Shown one piece after another: positions 16,488-25,381 of a stretch of DNA of 64,000 nucleotides (positions are counted from its first letter, which is position 1; each line of letters opens with the position of its first letter). The translations under genes were made by a program, and so were the position numbers. The DNA is from Brucella tritici. GTDB taxonomy: Bacteria; Pseudomonadota; Alphaproteobacteria; Rhizobiales; Rhizobiaceae. The notes beneath the pieces are model-generated. The model did no database searches, was not told the DNA's origin, and saw only the letters and a program-made list of their open reading frames with translations. The stretch covers positions 1 to 64,000 of the forward strand of contig NZ_WBWA01000012.1 of NCBI RefSeq assembly GCF_008932295.1. The letters run 5' to 3'.

Positions 16488-17335
16488 TGAGCGAGATTGT
16501 TCTCGAGGCGCGCGACATCAAGCGCGATTATGATGTTGGCGGCGGTCTGTTCGGCAAGGCGAAAGTGGTTCATGCCGTCAAGGGCGTGAGCTTCAAAGTC
16601 GAAAAAGGCAAGACATTGGCCATTGTTGGTGAATCGGGTTGCGGCAAGTCCACGCTGGCTCGTATTCTCACCATGATCGATCCGCAGACCTCCGGTGAAC
16701 TGAAGATCGGCGGCAAGGATGTGAACATCGCTCGCGATGGTCTGACGTCGGAAATGCGCCAGAAGGTGCAGATCGTGTTCCAGAATCCCTATGGCTCGCT
16801 CAATCCGCGCCAGAAGATCGGTGACGTTCTGGCCGAACCTCTGCTGCTGAATACCAATATGTCAGCCGAGGAACGTCGCGCCAAGGCGATGCAGATGCTG
16901 TTGAAGGTCGGCCTTGGTCGCGAACACTTCAACCGCTATCCGCATATGTTCTCAGGTGGCCAGCGCCAGCGTATCGCTATCGCACGTGCGCTGATGCTCA
17001 ACCCGAAGCTGCTTATTCTCGATGAGCCGGTTTCCGCGCTTGATCTGTCCGTGCAGGCGCAGGTTCTGAACCTGCTTTCTGATTTGCAGGAAGAGTTCGG
17101 TCTTACCTATGTCTTCATCAGTCATGACCTTTCGGTTGTGCGCTACATCGCCGATGAGGTGATGGTGATGTATTTCGGTGAGGTGGTTGAGTACGGTTCG
17201 CGGGACGATGTCTTCAACAACCCGCAGCATGACTATACGAAGAAGCTCTTTGCTGCGACGCCGCGCGCGGATGTCGATGCCATCAAAGCTCGCGTGGAAG
17301 CCCGCGCCGCTGCAAGACAGGCAGCGCATAGCTGA
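16487..17335 (+). CDS. dppF: dipeptide ABC transporter ATPase DppF
   Basis: This 282-residue second ATPase has Walker A GESGCGKSTLAR, signature FSGGQRQRIAIARAL and Walker B LLILDEPVSALDLS. The start is put at the ATG at 16487, whose A is the last base of the dppD stop codon; a GTG one codon earlier is the alternative. DppD and DppF form the heterodimeric motor of the importer. It is the last gene of the operon and is followed by a strong terminator. It is also slightly short at the C terminus compared with enterobacterial DppF. Confidence 0.93.
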   Translation: MSEIVLEARDIKRDYDVGGGLFGKAKVVHAVKGVSFKVEKGKTLAIVGESGCGKSTLARILTMIDPQTSGELKIGGKDVNIARDGLTSEMRQKVQIVFQNPYGSLNPRQKIGDVLAEPLLLNTNMSAEERRAKAMQMLLKVGLGREHFNRYPHMFSGGQRQRIAIARALMLNPKLLILDEPVSALDLSVQAQVLNLLSDLQEEFGLTYVFISHDLSVVRYIADEVMVMYFGEVVEYGSRDDVFNNPQHDYTKKLFAATPRADVDAIKARVEARAAARQAAHS

Positions 17336-17362
17336 CCTATATCCATACGCAGCATAGAATAT

Positions 17363-17394
17363 AAAAAACCGCACATTCTCATGTGCGGTTTTTT
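17363..17394 (+). terminator. intrinsic terminator of the dpp operon
   Basis: A thirteen-base-pair perfect stem (17363-17375 with 17382-17394), A-rich then GC, with a six-base loop and a T-rich 3' side. It lies 28 bases past the dppF stop codon. Confidence 0.92.
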
Positions 17395-17474
17395 ATTTGC
17401 GTCATGAATGTTGCAACCCATGGGATTTCAAAGTATAGGATCGATATTTTAATAGTTATAAATTTGGAATTGCC

Positions 17475-17564
17475 ATGTATTTTTATTTTGTTGTTTCTTT
17501 TGTATCAGTAATATTATCCACTATTTTTTGGGTTGCGAATTCTGAATTCCTATTTTGTATTTAA
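17475..17564 (+). CDS. candidate 29-residue hydrophobic peptide (uncertain)
   Basis: A short ORF in the AT-rich stretch between the dpp and cho operons. It has an ATG at 17475, a GGA about eight bases upstream and TAA at 17562-17564. It encodes a very hydrophobic peptide starting MYFYFVVSFVSVIL and could form one membrane helix. AT-rich DNA readily yields such frames by chance, and there is no visible promoter. It is followed 40 bp later by a similar tiny hydrophobic ORF. I do not recognise either. Confidence 0.25.
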   Translation: MYFYFVVSFVSVILSTIFWVANSEFLFCI

Positions 17565-17604
17565 GTCATGTATTTTTATTAAATATACATGATATAGGTA
17601 ATTC

Positions 17605-17688
17605 ATGCGTAATTTTCTAATCATTCTTTTCGTCGCGTTGCTCGTCCTGTTTGGCTTCTTGGCTCTTCTATTTGTTAGTGTTTCATAG
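17605..17688 (+). CDS. candidate 27-residue single-membrane-span peptide (uncertain)
   Basis: This ORF runs from the ATG at 17605 to TAG at 17686-17688, with AGG seven bases upstream. The predicted product begins MRNFLIILFVALLVLF and is essentially one transmembrane helix with a positive N terminus, the profile of genuine small membrane proteins and of some type I toxins. It is too short for normal gene finding. Translation is unproven. Confidence 0.35.
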   Translation: MRNFLIILFVALLVLFGFLALLFVSVS

Positions 17689-17694
17689 GCGTGT

Positions 17695-18741
17695 TTATGT
17701 GCCACGCTGTTGATGCCAGGCGAGGGCGCGTACAATGTCATCCGCCGCAATCTTGCCGACGATTGCTCCGTTTTCGATGATCCCGACGTCGCCGCTGCTG
17801 TCCGCTACAGCATTCATCAGCTCGCGCACCAGAGTTTCGCGCCGGGCGGTTGCGGCAAAAGGACGTGGCGCTGCATTGCGATCGAAGGGCACCATGATGT
17901 CGCCTGCCCGAAGCACGCCGAGCGGGTTCATATGGGCGACGAAGTCGGCAACATAGTCGTCGGCGGGTTGCAGGAGAATCTCCTGTGGCGTGCCGCACTG
18001 AACGATACGACCGCCTTCCATGATGGCGATGCGATTGCCAATCTTCATGGCTTCATCGAGATCGTGGCTGACAAAGACGATGGTCTTTTTCAAACGTGAC
18101 TGGAAGGCCAGCAATTCGTCCTGCAGGCGTGTGCGGATCAGCGGATCAAGGGCCGAGAACGGCTCGTCCATCAGCAGGATCGGCGCACCGGTTGCAAATG
18201 CGCGGGCAAGCCCGACGCGTTGCTGCATACCGCCGGAAAGTTCTCCGACCTTGCGTTTGGACCAATCCTGCAGGCCGACAAGTTCAAGCTGCTCGCGCGC
18301 TTTGGCAAGGCGTTCTTCCTTGCCCATACCGGAAATTTCCAAGCCGAAAGCGACATTTTCCTCAACCGTGCGCCATGGCAACAGGCCGAACTGCTGGAAC
18401 ACCATGGAGACAAGTTCGGTACGAAGATGGCGAAGGGTCCCGCGGTCAGCCTTGCCGACGTCGATTGCGCGCTCGCCTTCCCGCACGAGAACGCGCCCGC
18501 GCGAAATCGGATTAAGCCGGTTGATTGCCCGAAGAAGCGTGGATTTTCCCGAGCCTGACAATCCCATCAGAACGAGGATTTCGCCTTCCTCTATGTTGAG
18601 CGTGCAATTATGCACGCCCAGCACAAGATTGGTTTCAGCCTGAATCTGTGAACGGGTGGCCCCGCGATCTGCAAGAGCAAGTGCGTCATCGACATTGCTG
18701 CCGAAAATGATGCAGACGTCTTCGAGTGCGATGATGGTCAT
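17695..18741 (-). CDS. choV: choline ABC transporter ATPase ChoV
   Basis: This 348-residue ATPase is of the ProV/OpuAA type. Walker A is GLSGSGKSTLLRAIN near residue 59, the signature is ELSGGMQQRVGLARAF and Walker B is ILLMDEPFSALDP. After residue about 270 comes a shorter CBS-like regulatory tail, as in quaternary-amine transporters. With ChoW and ChoX it imports choline. It is the last gene of choX–choW–choV, separated from choW by a small palindromic repeat. Confidence 0.92.
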   Translation of the reverse strand: MTIIALEDVCIIFGSNVDDALALADRGATRSQIQAETNLVLGVHNCTLNIEEGEILVLMGLSGSGKSTLLRAINRLNPISRGRVLVREGERAIDVGKADRGTLRHLRTELVSMVFQQFGLLPWRTVEENVAFGLEISGMGKEERLAKAREQLELVGLQDWSKRKVGELSGGMQQRVGLARAFATGAPILLMDEPFSALDPLIRTRLQDELLAFQSRLKKTIVFVSHDLDEAMKIGNRIAIMEGGRIVQCGTPQEILLQPADDYVADFVAHMNPLGVLRAGDIMVPFDRNAAPRPFAATARRETLVRELMNAVADSSGDVGIIENGAIVGKIAADDIVRALAWHQQRGT

Positions 18742-18765
18742 CCGCTTGCTCCTGATCTCAGTTTA

Positions 18766-18812
18766 AGCATGATCTTATCCGAAAACCGGTTTCCACTTTT
18801 CGGGATCATGCT
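18766..18812. repeat. short palindromic repeat between choW and choV
   Basis: The arm AGCATGATC (18766-18774) pairs with GATCATGCT at the other end (18804-18812), and an inner pairing surrounds AACCGGTTT. It overlaps the choW stop codon. The core CCRAAAAGTGG / AACCGGTTTT matches modules at 6990-7013 and 48724-48766. Confidence 0.65.
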
Positions 18813-19647
18813 ATTTCTCGCGTCCGGCGCGGAAGATGCGGTCGAGCACGATGGCGACCACGACGATGACAAGACCGGCCTCGAAGCCGAGTGCGGTATT
18901 GACTGAATTCAAGGCCCGCACGACGGGTACGCCAAGGCCATCTGCACCGACAAGCGCTGCAATGACCACCATCGAAAGCGACAGCATAATTGTCTGGGTT
19001 AGACCGGCGAGAATTTGCGGCATGGCGTAAGGGAGTTCAATTTTCCACAAGAGTTGTGACCGCGACGCTCCGAACGCTTCACCAGCTTCGATCAGCGATG
19101 AGGGCGTGGACGATATACCGAGGTGGGTCAATCGTACCGGCGCAGGCAGAACGAAGATTGCCGTTGCAAGGAGGCCCGGCACCATGCCGATGCCAAAGAA
19201 AACAATCGCCGGGATCAGGTAAACGAATGTCGGCAGGGTCTGCATCAGATCGAGTACGGGGCGCATCGCAGCGTAAAGCGCCGGGCGATGAGCTGCCGCA
19301 ATGCCGAGCGGTACGCCGATCGCCATGCAGAGAAAACAGGCCGACAGAACAAGAGTCAGGGTTTCGAGCGTTCGATCCCAATAGCCCTGATTGATGATGA
19401 AGAGGAAGCCGATCACAGTCAGCACGACCACCGAGATACGGCGCTGGATCAGCCACGCGATGATAGCGAAGATGGCGATCAGAAGCAGAGGGTGAGGGAG
19501 TTTGAGAAGGAAAAGCAGCCCGTCAATGAGGCTCTGCATGACGGCGGCCAAGGTATCGAAAAAGCCGCCCATATTGTCCGTCAGCCAGTCCACCACGGAT
19601 TTGGCGGTCGGTCCGACAGGGATCTTGTAGTCCGTCAGCCAGTTCAA
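18811..19647 (-). CDS. choW: choline ABC transporter permease ChoW
   Basis: This 278-residue ProW-type permease has about six membrane segments and the binding-protein-dependent transport motif in the C-terminal half (EAGEAFGASRSQLLWKIELP near residues 185-205). It starts with TTG at 19647: this is the first family-like codon and has AGGAGA eight bases upstream; no ATG gives a full N terminus. It is the second gene of choXWV. Confidence 0.92.
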   Translation of the reverse strand: MNWLTDYKIPVGPTAKSVVDWLTDNMGGFFDTLAAVMQSLIDGLLFLLKLPHPLLLIAIFAIIAWLIQRRISVVVLTVIGFLFIINQGYWDRTLETLTLVLSACFLCMAIGVPLGIAAAHRPALYAAMRPVLDLMQTLPTFVYLIPAIVFFGIGMVPGLLATAIFVLPAPVRLTHLGISSTPSSLIEAGEAFGASRSQLLWKIELPYAMPQILAGLTQTIMLSLSMVVIAALVGADGLGVPVVRALNSVNTALGFEAGLVIVVVAIVLDRIFRAGREK

Positions 19648-19670
19648 CGATCAAGTCTCCTGCTGCGTGC

Positions 19671-19727
19671 TAGAGCATTTCCGGCAAAGGTGCGATGCGA
19701 TTTGCGTAGGATAATGCGCAAAAACTA
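19671..19727. repeat. dispersed palindromic element (GAGCATTTCC type)
   Basis: It begins TAGAGCATTTCC and continues through short complementary blocks (GCGATGCG, ATAATGCGC). It lies between choX and choW on the same operon. The head is identical to the start of the element at 6867, marking it as another member of the mosaic repeat family. Confidence 0.6.
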
Positions 19728-19795
19728 AGAGAAAGGGTGCGGGCATCCTTGAAACTGCCGGGCCGCGTTTGTCGCAGCCCGGCAAGATGTCGGGA

Positions 19796-20764
19796 TTAAA
19801 GGCCGAGCGCCGCCTTGACGGCTGGCAGGCCTTCCTTGCCATCAACGGTCGTTACGCCAGCGAGCCACTGGTCGAGTGCGCCCGGATTGGCTTTCAGCCA
19901 GTCGGTTGCAGCCTTCGAAGGCTCTTCGCCATCGTCGAGAATCTTGCCCATGATGTCGTTTTCGATGTCGAGCTTGAATTCCAGATTGGTGAGGAACTTG
20001 CCGACATTCGGGCATTCCTGCGTATAGCCGGTGCGGACATTGGTTTCGACCTTGGCACCGCCGAGATTGGGGCCGAAGAAATCGTCGCCACCGGTGAGGT
20101 ATGCGATTTCGAAACGCTTGTTCATGGGATGCGGCTCCCATGCCAGGAACACAACCGGTTCCTTGCTCTTGATGCTGCGCGCAACCTGCGCCAGCATGCC
20201 CTGTTCGGACGATTCCGCCAGTTCGAACGACTTGAGGCCGAAGGCATCCTTGTTGATCATGTCGAGGATCAGACGATTGCCGTCATTGCCTGGCTCGATG
20301 CCGTAGATCTTGCCGCCGAGCTTATCCTTGAACGTGGCGATGTCCTTGAAGTCCTTGAGGCCTTCGTCATAGGCGTATTTTGGCACGGCGAGCGTATATT
20401 TCGCGCCGGTCAGATTGGTGCGCAGTGTCTCGACGGTCTTGTTGTCCAGATAAGGCTGGAGGTCGGCGGTCATGGACGGGTTCCAATAGCCGAGGAAGAC
20501 GTCGATATCCTTTTTGCTCAGTGACGCATAGGTCACCGGCACGGAGAGAACCTTGATGTCGGTTTTGTAGCCGAGACCTTTCAGGATTTCTGTCGCCACC
20601 GCCGTTGTCGAGGTGATATCGGTCCAGCCGACATCCGAGAAGCGGACGGTCGAGCAGCTTGCGGGTTCGGCGGCGAAACCGGTTGCAGGCGCGCTTAGCA
20701 TTGCCGTTCCCGTGGCAAGCCCACCCAAAGCAAGCGTAAGCATATAGGTCGATACGGACTTCAT
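19796..20764 (-). CDS. choX: choline-binding periplasmic protein ChoX
   Basis: This 322-residue solute-binding protein of the OpuAC/ProX type has a Sec signal peptide (residues 1 to about 31, cleavage after GFAA). The mature protein holds the two-lobed choline-binding fold with VRFSDVGWTDITSTTAVATE and FLGYWNPSMTADLQPYL, where aromatic residues (Trp, Tyr) form the cage for the quaternary amine. The start is the ATG at 20764, with GGAGAG upstream; an ATG four codons earlier is possible. It is the first gene of choXWV, and choline supply feeds phosphatidylcholine and glycine-betaine synthesis in this lineage. Confidence 0.93.
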   Translation of the reverse strand: MKSVSTYMLTLALGGLATGTAMLSAPATGFAAEPASCSTVRFSDVGWTDITSTTAVATEILKGLGYKTDIKVLSVPVTYASLSKKDIDVFLGYWNPSMTADLQPYLDNKTVETLRTNLTGAKYTLAVPKYAYDEGLKDFKDIATFKDKLGGKIYGIEPGNDGNRLILDMINKDAFGLKSFELAESSEQGMLAQVARSIKSKEPVVFLAWEPHPMNKRFEIAYLTGGDDFFGPNLGGAKVETNVRTGYTQECPNVGKFLTNLEFKLDIENDIMGKILDDGEEPSKAATDWLKANPGALDQWLAGVTTVDGKEGLPAVKAALGL

Positions 20765-21259
20765 TGTTCTCTCCATTTACCGGGCCGTTTTGACGGATTG
20801 ATTGTTTTTCCGGTTCCAGCTTTAGCAAACACCAAAGATTGCGCCATTCAAGTACCATAGCGGCGAAAATGTTCTCGATTGCGACGTTGGCCGCAGTTTC
20901 TGGCGGAAAACCGTTTCACACCAGACTTGAAACTGCCTTTGAAGCTGTTTGTCGCTCATCATTTTCCGGAACCGACGGCCAAGGGGAAACGGGCAGGATT
21001 GCCACGCATTTGGCCGAAGCGGGTTGGCGCCATGTTACGGATCGGCCCTCGGGATTCAACCCTGTCAGCGGAAAATGACGGATAAAATCAGTTGGATGGG
21101 GCTTCGAGGTTGTCGAAAAGATGAGCACACTCTATTTGAGAGCTGGAAGCTTTTTGAGGCTTGGCTGCTTGCGAACGGGACTTGCGATGCATAGGTCCGT
21201 AGGCGACGCAGAAGCGGTGGAAAGCCCGGAGTTTCGGGCAAAAGGAAGGATTTTTTACA
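20765..21259. other. intergenic region upstream of choX and the DUF2333 gene
   Basis: About 495 bp separate the divergent genes. Open frames here have no recognisable protein character. The plus-strand gene has a clear AAGGAAGGA ribosome-binding site at 21242-21250. I see no strong hairpin, leader peptide or palindromic operator. Confidence 0.4.
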
Positions 21260-22483
21260 GTGTGGAATGCAGTAAAGGGCGTTTTTTCCTTCCTGGGCCG
21301 TTTCATCGCGGCACTCGCTCGCCTGATTGCCATTCCGCTCGGCGGATTGTGGCGGCTTTTCCTGCGGCTCGGAATTTTGTGGAAAGTTGCAGTTGCGGTC
21401 GTCGTGATCGGTCTTGGCGGCCTTTACGTTTATTTCATCTGGCAGACTCAGGTATGGACGAATTTCGATCCTGACTATCCGGCCAAGTACAGCTATCAGG
21501 ATGCGACCACGCCCGGTGAAGAGGTAAAGGCCCAGGTCGCTCCGGCTGAAGCGCCGTCCACCGCAGCACCCGTGGAACAGCCCGCCGCCACACCCGAAAC
21601 CAGTCAGACCGGCAGTGAAGCATCTGCGAATCAACCGGTTCAGGCCGCGCAATTGCCGTCCTCGGCGCGCAAATGTTCCCGTTCGGCCATCGCTGAAGTC
21701 GCCGCCGATCTTACCGACTTCAATGTCAACCAGAATGCATGGATTTCCTCCATGCTGCTCTACAAGCTCGGTCTTTTCGGTATGGACTGGGATCGCACGC
21801 CATTCCTCGACAACAAGGCGTCGTTCCAGCGCGGCATCAATGCAGCGGTACGCCGTACCGCGATTGAACTCGTCGACAATATCGGCCGTCTGCGCGGCAC
21901 GTCGCAGATCGACGGCGATCTGCAAAAGGCACGCGGCAATCTGCAATTTGCCGAAGATTCCTGGTATTTCGGCCTGAGCCCGTTCGGTCCGAAGACGCCG
22001 ACGCCGAGCTATTACCGTTCGGCGATCAAGGATCTGCGTGCCTTCAACGGACGACTTGAAAACTGTCAGGCGACCTTCGATGCCCGCGCCGACAATCTGA
22101 TCCAGTTTGTCGACCGTATCGCAAGTGACCTCGGTTCAACTTCGGCCATCCTCAAGGACCGTGCCGAGAATTACCACGCTGGCTGGTTCGACACGCGGGC
22201 GGATGACCGTTTCTGGTTCGCCTATGGTCAGCTCTATGCTTATTACGGCCTGCTGCGTGCGGCGCATTCGGATTTCCGCGGTGTTCTGGCTGAAAAGCAC
22301 CTCGACGGTGTGTGGGACGAGATGGAAAAGCAGATGCGTGCCGCGCTCGACATGCAGCCTTTCATCGTTTCCAACGGCAGCCCCGATGCCTGGTTCACGC
22401 CATCGCATCTGACCACGATGGGCTTCTATATTCTGCGTGTCCGTTCGAATCTGGTGGACGTGAAACAGGTTCTGGAGCGCTGA
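21260..22483 (+). CDS. DUF2333 family membrane protein
   Basis: This 407-residue protein has an N-terminal membrane segment (VAVAVVVIGLGGLYVYFIW, about residues 42-60). A low-complexity Ala/Pro/Glu linker follows (about 88-135), then a periplasmic DUF2333 domain (PF10095) with ISSMLLYKLGLFGMDWDRTP and RAHSDFRGVLAEKHLD-like helices. It starts at GTG 21260. The function is unknown; the family is widespread in proteobacteria and is probably envelope-related. The next gene, rsm22-like, follows after six bases, suggesting co-transcription. Confidence 0.88.
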   Translation: MWNAVKGVFSFLGRFIAALARLIAIPLGGLWRLFLRLGILWKVAVAVVVIGLGGLYVYFIWQTQVWTNFDPDYPAKYSYQDATTPGEEVKAQVAPAEAPSTAAPVEQPAATPETSQTGSEASANQPVQAAQLPSSARKCSRSAIAEVAADLTDFNVNQNAWISSMLLYKLGLFGMDWDRTPFLDNKASFQRGINAAVRRTAIELVDNIGRLRGTSQIDGDLQKARGNLQFAEDSWYFGLSPFGPKTPTPSYYRSAIKDLRAFNGRLENCQATFDARADNLIQFVDRIASDLGSTSAILKDRAENYHAGWFDTRADDRFWFAYGQLYAYYGLLRAAHSDFRGVLAEKHLDGVWDEMEKQMRAALDMQPFIVSNGSPDAWFTPSHLTTMGFYILRVRSNLVDVKQVLER

Positions 22484-22489
22484 CCGGCA

Positions 22490-23461
22490 ATGGAACTGCC
22501 AGCTTCATTGCGACAGGCGGTGGATGCTGCGCTTGAGGGCGTGGCATTGGCCGATCTGAAGCGCGCATCTGAAATGCTTTCACGCCGTTACCGCGCCGAG
22601 ACGCGGGATGGCCGCATGCATATTTCCGATGATCTTGCCGCGAAGGCCTATCTGGCGGCGCGCCTGCCTGCGACCTATGCGGCGGTTCGCGCCAGCATGG
22701 ACAGTGCCGCCGAGGTCTGTACCGATTTTGCGCCGCAATCCATGCTTGATGTTGGGGCAGGGCCGGGAACCGCCCTTTGGGCGGCAAAACAGTGCTGGCC
22801 CACGCTTCAATCCGCAACCATGATCGAGGCAAGCCCTGCGATCAGAGCCGTGGGCAACGATCTTTCGCAAAATAGCGGACTGCCTGACCTCGACTGGCGG
22901 GCAGGGGATGTGGTTCGGGAGCAACTGGATTTTCCGCAAGCCGATCTCGTGACCATTGCCTATGTGCTTGACGAGCTTGCTCCTGAAAAGCGGCAGGCAC
23001 TGATTGAGCGTCTGTGGGCGTCGGCCCGGCAGATGCTGGTGATCGTGGAACCCGGAACACCGGCAGGCTGGCAGCGTATTCTCGATGCACGCAGGGCGCT
23101 TGTTGCTGCAGGCGCAATCATTGCGGCACCCTGTCCGCACCAGCTCGATTGCCCGTTGGTCGCGCCCGACTGGTGCCATTTTTCGCGCCGCGTTGCGCGC
23201 TCGCGCATTCATCGTCTGACCAAGGAAGCCGAAGTGCCGTGGGAGGACGAGAAGTTTATCTATCTTGCTGCGGTGCGCGAGACGGTCGGTGATGTGGAAG
23301 CGCGGATCATCGCGCCGACGCGGGTTGGCGGCGGCAAAGTTTCGGTTAAACTCTGCAAGGATAACGGCAGTGCGGAAGAGCGTCTCCTGACCAAGCGCGA
23401 CGGGGATCTGTTCCGTTGGGCGCGTCGCGCTGACTGGGGCGATGCCTTGATGAAAGAGTAA
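22490..23461 (+). CDS. Rsm22-family methyltransferase-like small-subunit protein
   Basis: This 323-residue homologue of mitochondrial Rsm22/METTL17 (PF09243) is thought to act in small ribosomal subunit assembly. The SAM-fold motif SMLDVGAGPGTALWA is near residue 84, and acidic AYVLDEL is near residue 163. A cysteine cluster CPHQLDCPLVAPDWCHFS near residues 212-229, plus a later cysteine in VKLCKDN, corresponds to the metal/iron–sulfur site described for this family. It lies six bases after the DUF2333 gene and 15 bp before a LysR gene. Confidence 0.9.
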   Translation: MELPASLRQAVDAALEGVALADLKRASEMLSRRYRAETRDGRMHISDDLAAKAYLAARLPATYAAVRASMDSAAEVCTDFAPQSMLDVGAGPGTALWAAKQCWPTLQSATMIEASPAIRAVGNDLSQNSGLPDLDWRAGDVVREQLDFPQADLVTIAYVLDELAPEKRQALIERLWASARQMLVIVEPGTPAGWQRILDARRALVAAGAIIAAPCPHQLDCPLVAPDWCHFSRRVARSRIHRLTKEAEVPWEDEKFIYLAAVRETVGDVEARIIAPTRVGGGKVSVKLCKDNGSAEERLLTKRDGDLFRWARRADWGDALMKE

Positions 23462-23476
23462 GCCGGAACCGAAACG

Positions 23477-24367
23477 ATGAAGATCAGTCTGGTCCAGTTA
23501 CGTCTGCTTGAAGCTGTCGCGGAGACCGGCAGCGTCGGTGCGGCGGCACGGCGCTTGCGGCTCACACAATCGGGAGCCAGTCAGGCGATTGCGACACTGG
23601 AAAAAATCCTCGGGATCGATGTGCTGGCGCGAAAGCGCGATGGGGCTGCCCTGACGGCGTTTGGACAATCGATCCTTGCCGATGCCAAGGCGGCTCTTGC
23701 CGCAATCGACCGGATAGAACTACAGGCACGATGCAGTGCATCCGGCGCGCCCGAACGATTGCGCGTCGCCGCAATTCCAAGCCAGCTTGAATATGTTCTG
23801 CCCGGTCTGCGGAAGTCGTTTCAGCGGCTTTATCCGGGCATTGATTTCAGCGCTTTTGAGGGCGGGCACGACGATGTCAGCCTGTGGGTGCGCGACGGTA
23901 TTGCCGATCTCGGCATTACATCGCTGCCGACGCCCGAGCTTGAGGCACGGGAAGTTGGCCGGGAGGAACTTGTCGTGGTGGGACGACGTGACGACCCCTT
24001 CATGCGAAATGACACAATCGCAGCGGAGGACTTACGTGATCGCCAGTTGATCGCCGCAGCAGGCTGCGAAATGATTATCGACAGGATCATTCATGGCGAT
24101 GGCGATGGCGATGGCGAAATGCGCAGCGAGCAGGTACGTACCCGCGACGTCGCCACGGTGCTGGAAATGGTGCGGCATGGCATCGGCACGACGCTTCTGT
24201 CAGAAATCAGCCTGCCGGGCGCCGATCTGCATGGATTGCGGGCGCGCCGCCTCGATCCGCCGACGTTCCGCACCGTCTATATTGTTTTTCGGGCCGACAG
24301 CCCGGTCAGGCATCTGGTTGAACGGTTCTGCGATATAGCAGTGGATGCCAGAAGCCGGGCGGCATAA
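23477..24367 (+). CDS. LysR-family transcriptional regulator
   Basis: This 296-residue regulator has the N-terminal helix-turn-helix (LRLLEAVAETGSVGAAARRL, residues 9-28, then LTQSGASQAIATLEKILG) and a periplasmic-binding-protein-like effector domain from about residue 90. Within the effector domain the DNA carries four tandem copies of ATGGCG (24093-24116), giving a DGDGDG run that looks like a repeat expansion. Targets may include the downstream EamA transporter gene, 96 bp away on the same strand; this is inferred from position. Confidence 0.88.
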   Translation: MKISLVQLRLLEAVAETGSVGAAARRLRLTQSGASQAIATLEKILGIDVLARKRDGAALTAFGQSILADAKAALAAIDRIELQARCSASGAPERLRVAAIPSQLEYVLPGLRKSFQRLYPGIDFSAFEGGHDDVSLWVRDGIADLGITSLPTPELEAREVGREELVVVGRRDDPFMRNDTIAAEDLRDRQLIAAAGCEMIIDRIIHGDGDGDGEMRSEQVRTRDVATVLEMVRHGIGTTLLSEISLPGADLHGLRARRLDPPTFRTVYIVFRADSPVRHLVERFCDIAVDARSRAA

Positions 24368-24463
24368 GAAACTCTAATATCTTATATCTTGCTTATCCGT
24401 GGCGCTCGCGCATGCCAGGGGTGCAATAGTCTGCGCTCTTTCCTCATCCTGTAGTGAGTAACC

Positions 24464-25381
24464 ATGACGGCAATTACCGAAACCACCTCGACAAGCTCGA
24501 CTTCCGACACCATACGCGGTCTGGCCTGGGGACTGTCCGGGGTTCTGGTATGGTCCGGTTCGTTTGTCCTGACCCGTTTCGGGTTCAAGACCGCATTGAC
24601 GCCTTTCGACATCATTGCCCTGCGCTTTGGCGTGGCAGGGCTGGTGCTGTTGCCGGTGGTTCTGATGAAAGGGTTTGGCTTTCGCAAGCTTGGTCCGCTC
24701 GGCTTTGTGCTTCTGGTTTCCGGTGCGGGCGTTCCCTATGCGCTGCTGACCACCTGCGGCCTGCAATATGCTCCGGCGTCCCATGCGGCAGCGCTCATTC
24801 CGGGACTGATGACAGCAATGGTTGCCGTTCTGGGGATGGCGCTTCTCAAGGAACATCTTGCGCCGTCGCGCTGGTCGGGGGTCGTGCTGATCCTGATCGG
24901 CGCCATGCTGATCGCCGGTCTGTCGCAACTGGGCGGACCGGAAATGCTCGGACACCTTTTCTTTTTCATCGCGGCATTGGTGTGGGCGATCTATGTCATG
25001 GTGTTTCGCAGGAAGGGAATGGACGGGCTGCACGCGACCGCCATCGCAGCCGTCACCTCGGCAATCGTCTATCTGCCGATCTATATGATCTTCCTGCCCA
25101 AGGGACTTGGCGCGACATCCTGGGGCGATATTGCCTTGCAAGGTTTCTATCAGGGCGTACTTACTTCGGCCTTTGGCGTCTTTGCCTTTAATCGTGCCGT
25201 TGTGCTGCTGGGAACGGCGGCAGGGGCAGCGCTGTCGGCACTGATCCCTGTCATCACTCTGGTTCTGGCACTTGTCCTGCTGGGTGAAGTGCCGGGCTGG
25301 ACCGACACGCTCGCCGCCTTCCTGATCAGCCTCGGTGTGCTGGCACTGAACAGGAAGGGAAAGAAGCCTGTCGCATCATGA
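24464..25381 (+). CDS. EamA/DMT-family transporter
   Basis: This 305-residue inner-membrane protein has ten predicted helices made of two EamA repeats (about residues 17-145 and 155-295). First-repeat markers include LSGVLVWSGSFVLTRFGF and ALRFGVAGLVLLPVV; second-repeat markers include LTSAFGVFAFNRAVVLLG. Such proteins usually export small metabolites such as amino acids. The last bases overlap the convergent MFS gene by six bases, and no terminator is visible between them. Confidence 0.9.
   Translation: MTAITETTSTSSTSDTIRGLAWGLSGVLVWSGSFVLTRFGFKTALTPFDIIALRFGVAGLVLLPVVLMKGFGFRKLGPLGFVLLVSGAGVPYALLTTCGLQYAPASHAAALIPGLMTAMVAVLGMALLKEHLAPSRWSGVVLILIGAMLIAGLSQLGGPEMLGHLFFFIAALVWAIYVMVFRRKGMDGLHATAIAAVTSAIVYLPIYMIFLPKGLGATSWGDIALQGFYQGVLTSAFGVFAFNRAVVLLGTAAGAALSALIPVITLVLALVLLGEVPGWTDTLAAFLISLGVLALNRKGKKPVAS

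Noticed and set aside
20839-21078. 79-residue plus-strand ORF upstream of the DUF2333 gene
   Set aside because: It has no ribosome-binding site, an irregular composition and no recognisable domain, so it was left as intergenic.
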